Positions 63,339 to 64,000 of a stretch of DNA of 64,000 nt are shown here, one piece after another. Location of the stretch: positions 682,001 to 746,000 of the forward strand of contig NZ_CP014145.1 of the NCBI RefSeq assembly GCF_001542775.1, read 5' to 3'. This stretch comes from Microterricola viridarii (GTDB lineage Bacteria > Actinomycetota > Actinomycetes > Actinomycetales > Microbacteriaceae). How positions within the stretch are numbered: position 1 is the first letter of the stretch; each line of letters starts with the position of its first letter. Both the position numbers and the translations under genes were made by a program. The notes beneath the pieces were generated by a model. That model saw only the letters and a list, made by a program, of their open reading frames with translations. It was not told where the DNA came from and searched no databases.

Positions 63339-64000
63339 ACTCCGCGCCGTGAGTGTGGCTTTCGCCGATCGCGCGGGCGCGGTCACCGTGCTGGCAGACT
63401 CCGTTGACGTGGCGCTGCGCCCCTCTCGCCTGCACTGCGTGACCGGGCTGGGCGGCTCGGGTAAGACGAGCGTGCTGAGCGTGGCCGCCGGGCTGCTGCA
63501 GCCGACATCCGGAACCGTTGCATGGAACGGCGAGGAACTGGACGGCCTGAGCCAGGATGCGGTCGCCACCCGGCGCTCCGCGCACCTCGGCTATGTCGAC
63601 CAGGAATCCACGTTGCTCGGCCACCTCAGCGTGGTCGAGAACGTGTTGTTGCCGGCCGTGCCGCGGCGGCGGGCGGGGGAGCTCGCGGGGCGGGCGGCCG
63701 CGCTGCTCGCCGAGTACGGCGTCGGCGAGCTTGCCGACGCCCGGCCGGCCGAGCTCACGATTGGTGAGCGCCGACGCGTCGCGCTGGCACGTGCCCTGCT
63801 GCTGGAACCGCCGCTGCTGATTCTCGACGAGCCGACGGCCGGCCTCGACCGGCCGGCCGCCGCGCGCATGATTGCCGCGCTCGAGGCGCTGCGGGAGGCC
63901 GGAAGCGCGCTGTTCGTCGCCTCCAGTGACCAGGCGCTGATCGATGCCGCCGATGTGCGCACGACGTTGGGCACGCCGCCGGGCGCAACGCTGGAGACGA
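63322..64000 (+). CDS. ABC transporter ATPase, cut by the window end
   Basis: 226 residues visible from GTG 63322, overlapping the permease end by 17 bases; the frame stays open at 64000. ELRAVSVAFADRAGAVTV opens the fold. Walker A is GLGGSGKT, the Q-loop LGYVDQEST, the signature LTIGERRRVALARALLL (weak LSGGQ), Walker B LLILDEPTAGLD, and the H-loop is degenerate: VASSDQ instead of a His. LolD/MacB-type ATPase partner of the preceding permease. Confidence 0.87.
   Translation, partial: MASLLELRAVSVAFADRAGAVTVLADSVDVALRPSRLHCVTGLGGSGKTSVLSVAAGLLQPTSGTVAWNGEELDGLSQDAVATRRSAHLGYVDQESTLLGHLSVVENVLLPAVPRRRAGELAGRAAALLAEYGVGELADARPAELTIGERRRVALARALLLEPPLLILDEPTAGLDRPAAARMIAALEALREAGSALFVASSDQALIDAADVRTTLGTPPGATLET

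Overview
The window reads as chromosome of a high-GC actinobacterium, most likely a member of the Microbacteriaceae. Grounds: strong GC bias at third codon positions, frequent GTG starts, an actinobacterial UPF0182 protein, DUF3039, a phosphoketolase, an IdeR/DtxR-like iron box at a heme oxygenase gene, a Tad/Flp pilus cluster of the short actinobacterial type, and prfB-ftsE-ftsX in that order. No species can be named from the sequence alone.

Layout. 1-3.3 kb: UPF0182 gene and an initiator tRNA. 3.4-5.5 kb: an alanine-rich surface protein, then a stretch of gene remnants ending in a second, identical initiator tRNA. 5.5-19.7 kb: a visibly more AT-rich accessory island cut into two compartments by three copies of a direct repeat, each copy carrying the same terminator hairpin that lies behind the second initiator tRNA. 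Compartment 1 (5.7-15.9 kb) holds a truncated tyrosine-recombinase-like gene, two small paralogues, a helicase-associated-domain gene, a small membrane protein, a DUF262-AlbA_2 fusion, two PD-(D/E)XK-type nuclease genes (one split by an in-frame TGA) and an unknown 301-residue protein. Compartment 2 (16.3-19.1 kb) holds one gene, a 940-residue NACHT/STAND-like NTPase. This is the best candidate for an undescribed (defence) system.

19.7-28.4 kb: metabolic and transport genes (SulP permease, phosphoketolase, flavin-type oxidase, FetB-like permease, nitrilase-family hydrolase, aminotransferase). 28.6-30.5 kb: HtrA-like protease. 30.6-38.9 kb: a cell-wall glycopolymer locus with two family-2 glycosyltransferases, a CDP-alcohol phosphotransferase, a TagF-like transferase, a TagGH-like exporter and a nucleotidyltransferase. 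39.2-42.5 kb: an ABC exporter whose ATPase has a long histone-H1-like N-terminus. 42.5-47.4 kb: DUF3039, pncB, and murI-rph-rdgB-cation efflux. 47.5-51.1 kb: two DedA proteins, heme oxygenase, an antiporter and tRNA-Leu. 51.2-55.7 kb: Tad pilus operon. 55.7-64 kb: MFS transporter, prfB, ftsE, ftsX and a further FtsX-like permease with its ATPase, which runs off the end.

Several otherwise good genes are broken by a single missing base in a C or G run (positions near 7135, 7260, 31008, 31366, 31471, 34090, 49229 and 60877). The pattern points to homopolymer undercalls in the assembly rather than to real decay, so these genes are described as what they would encode if repaired.
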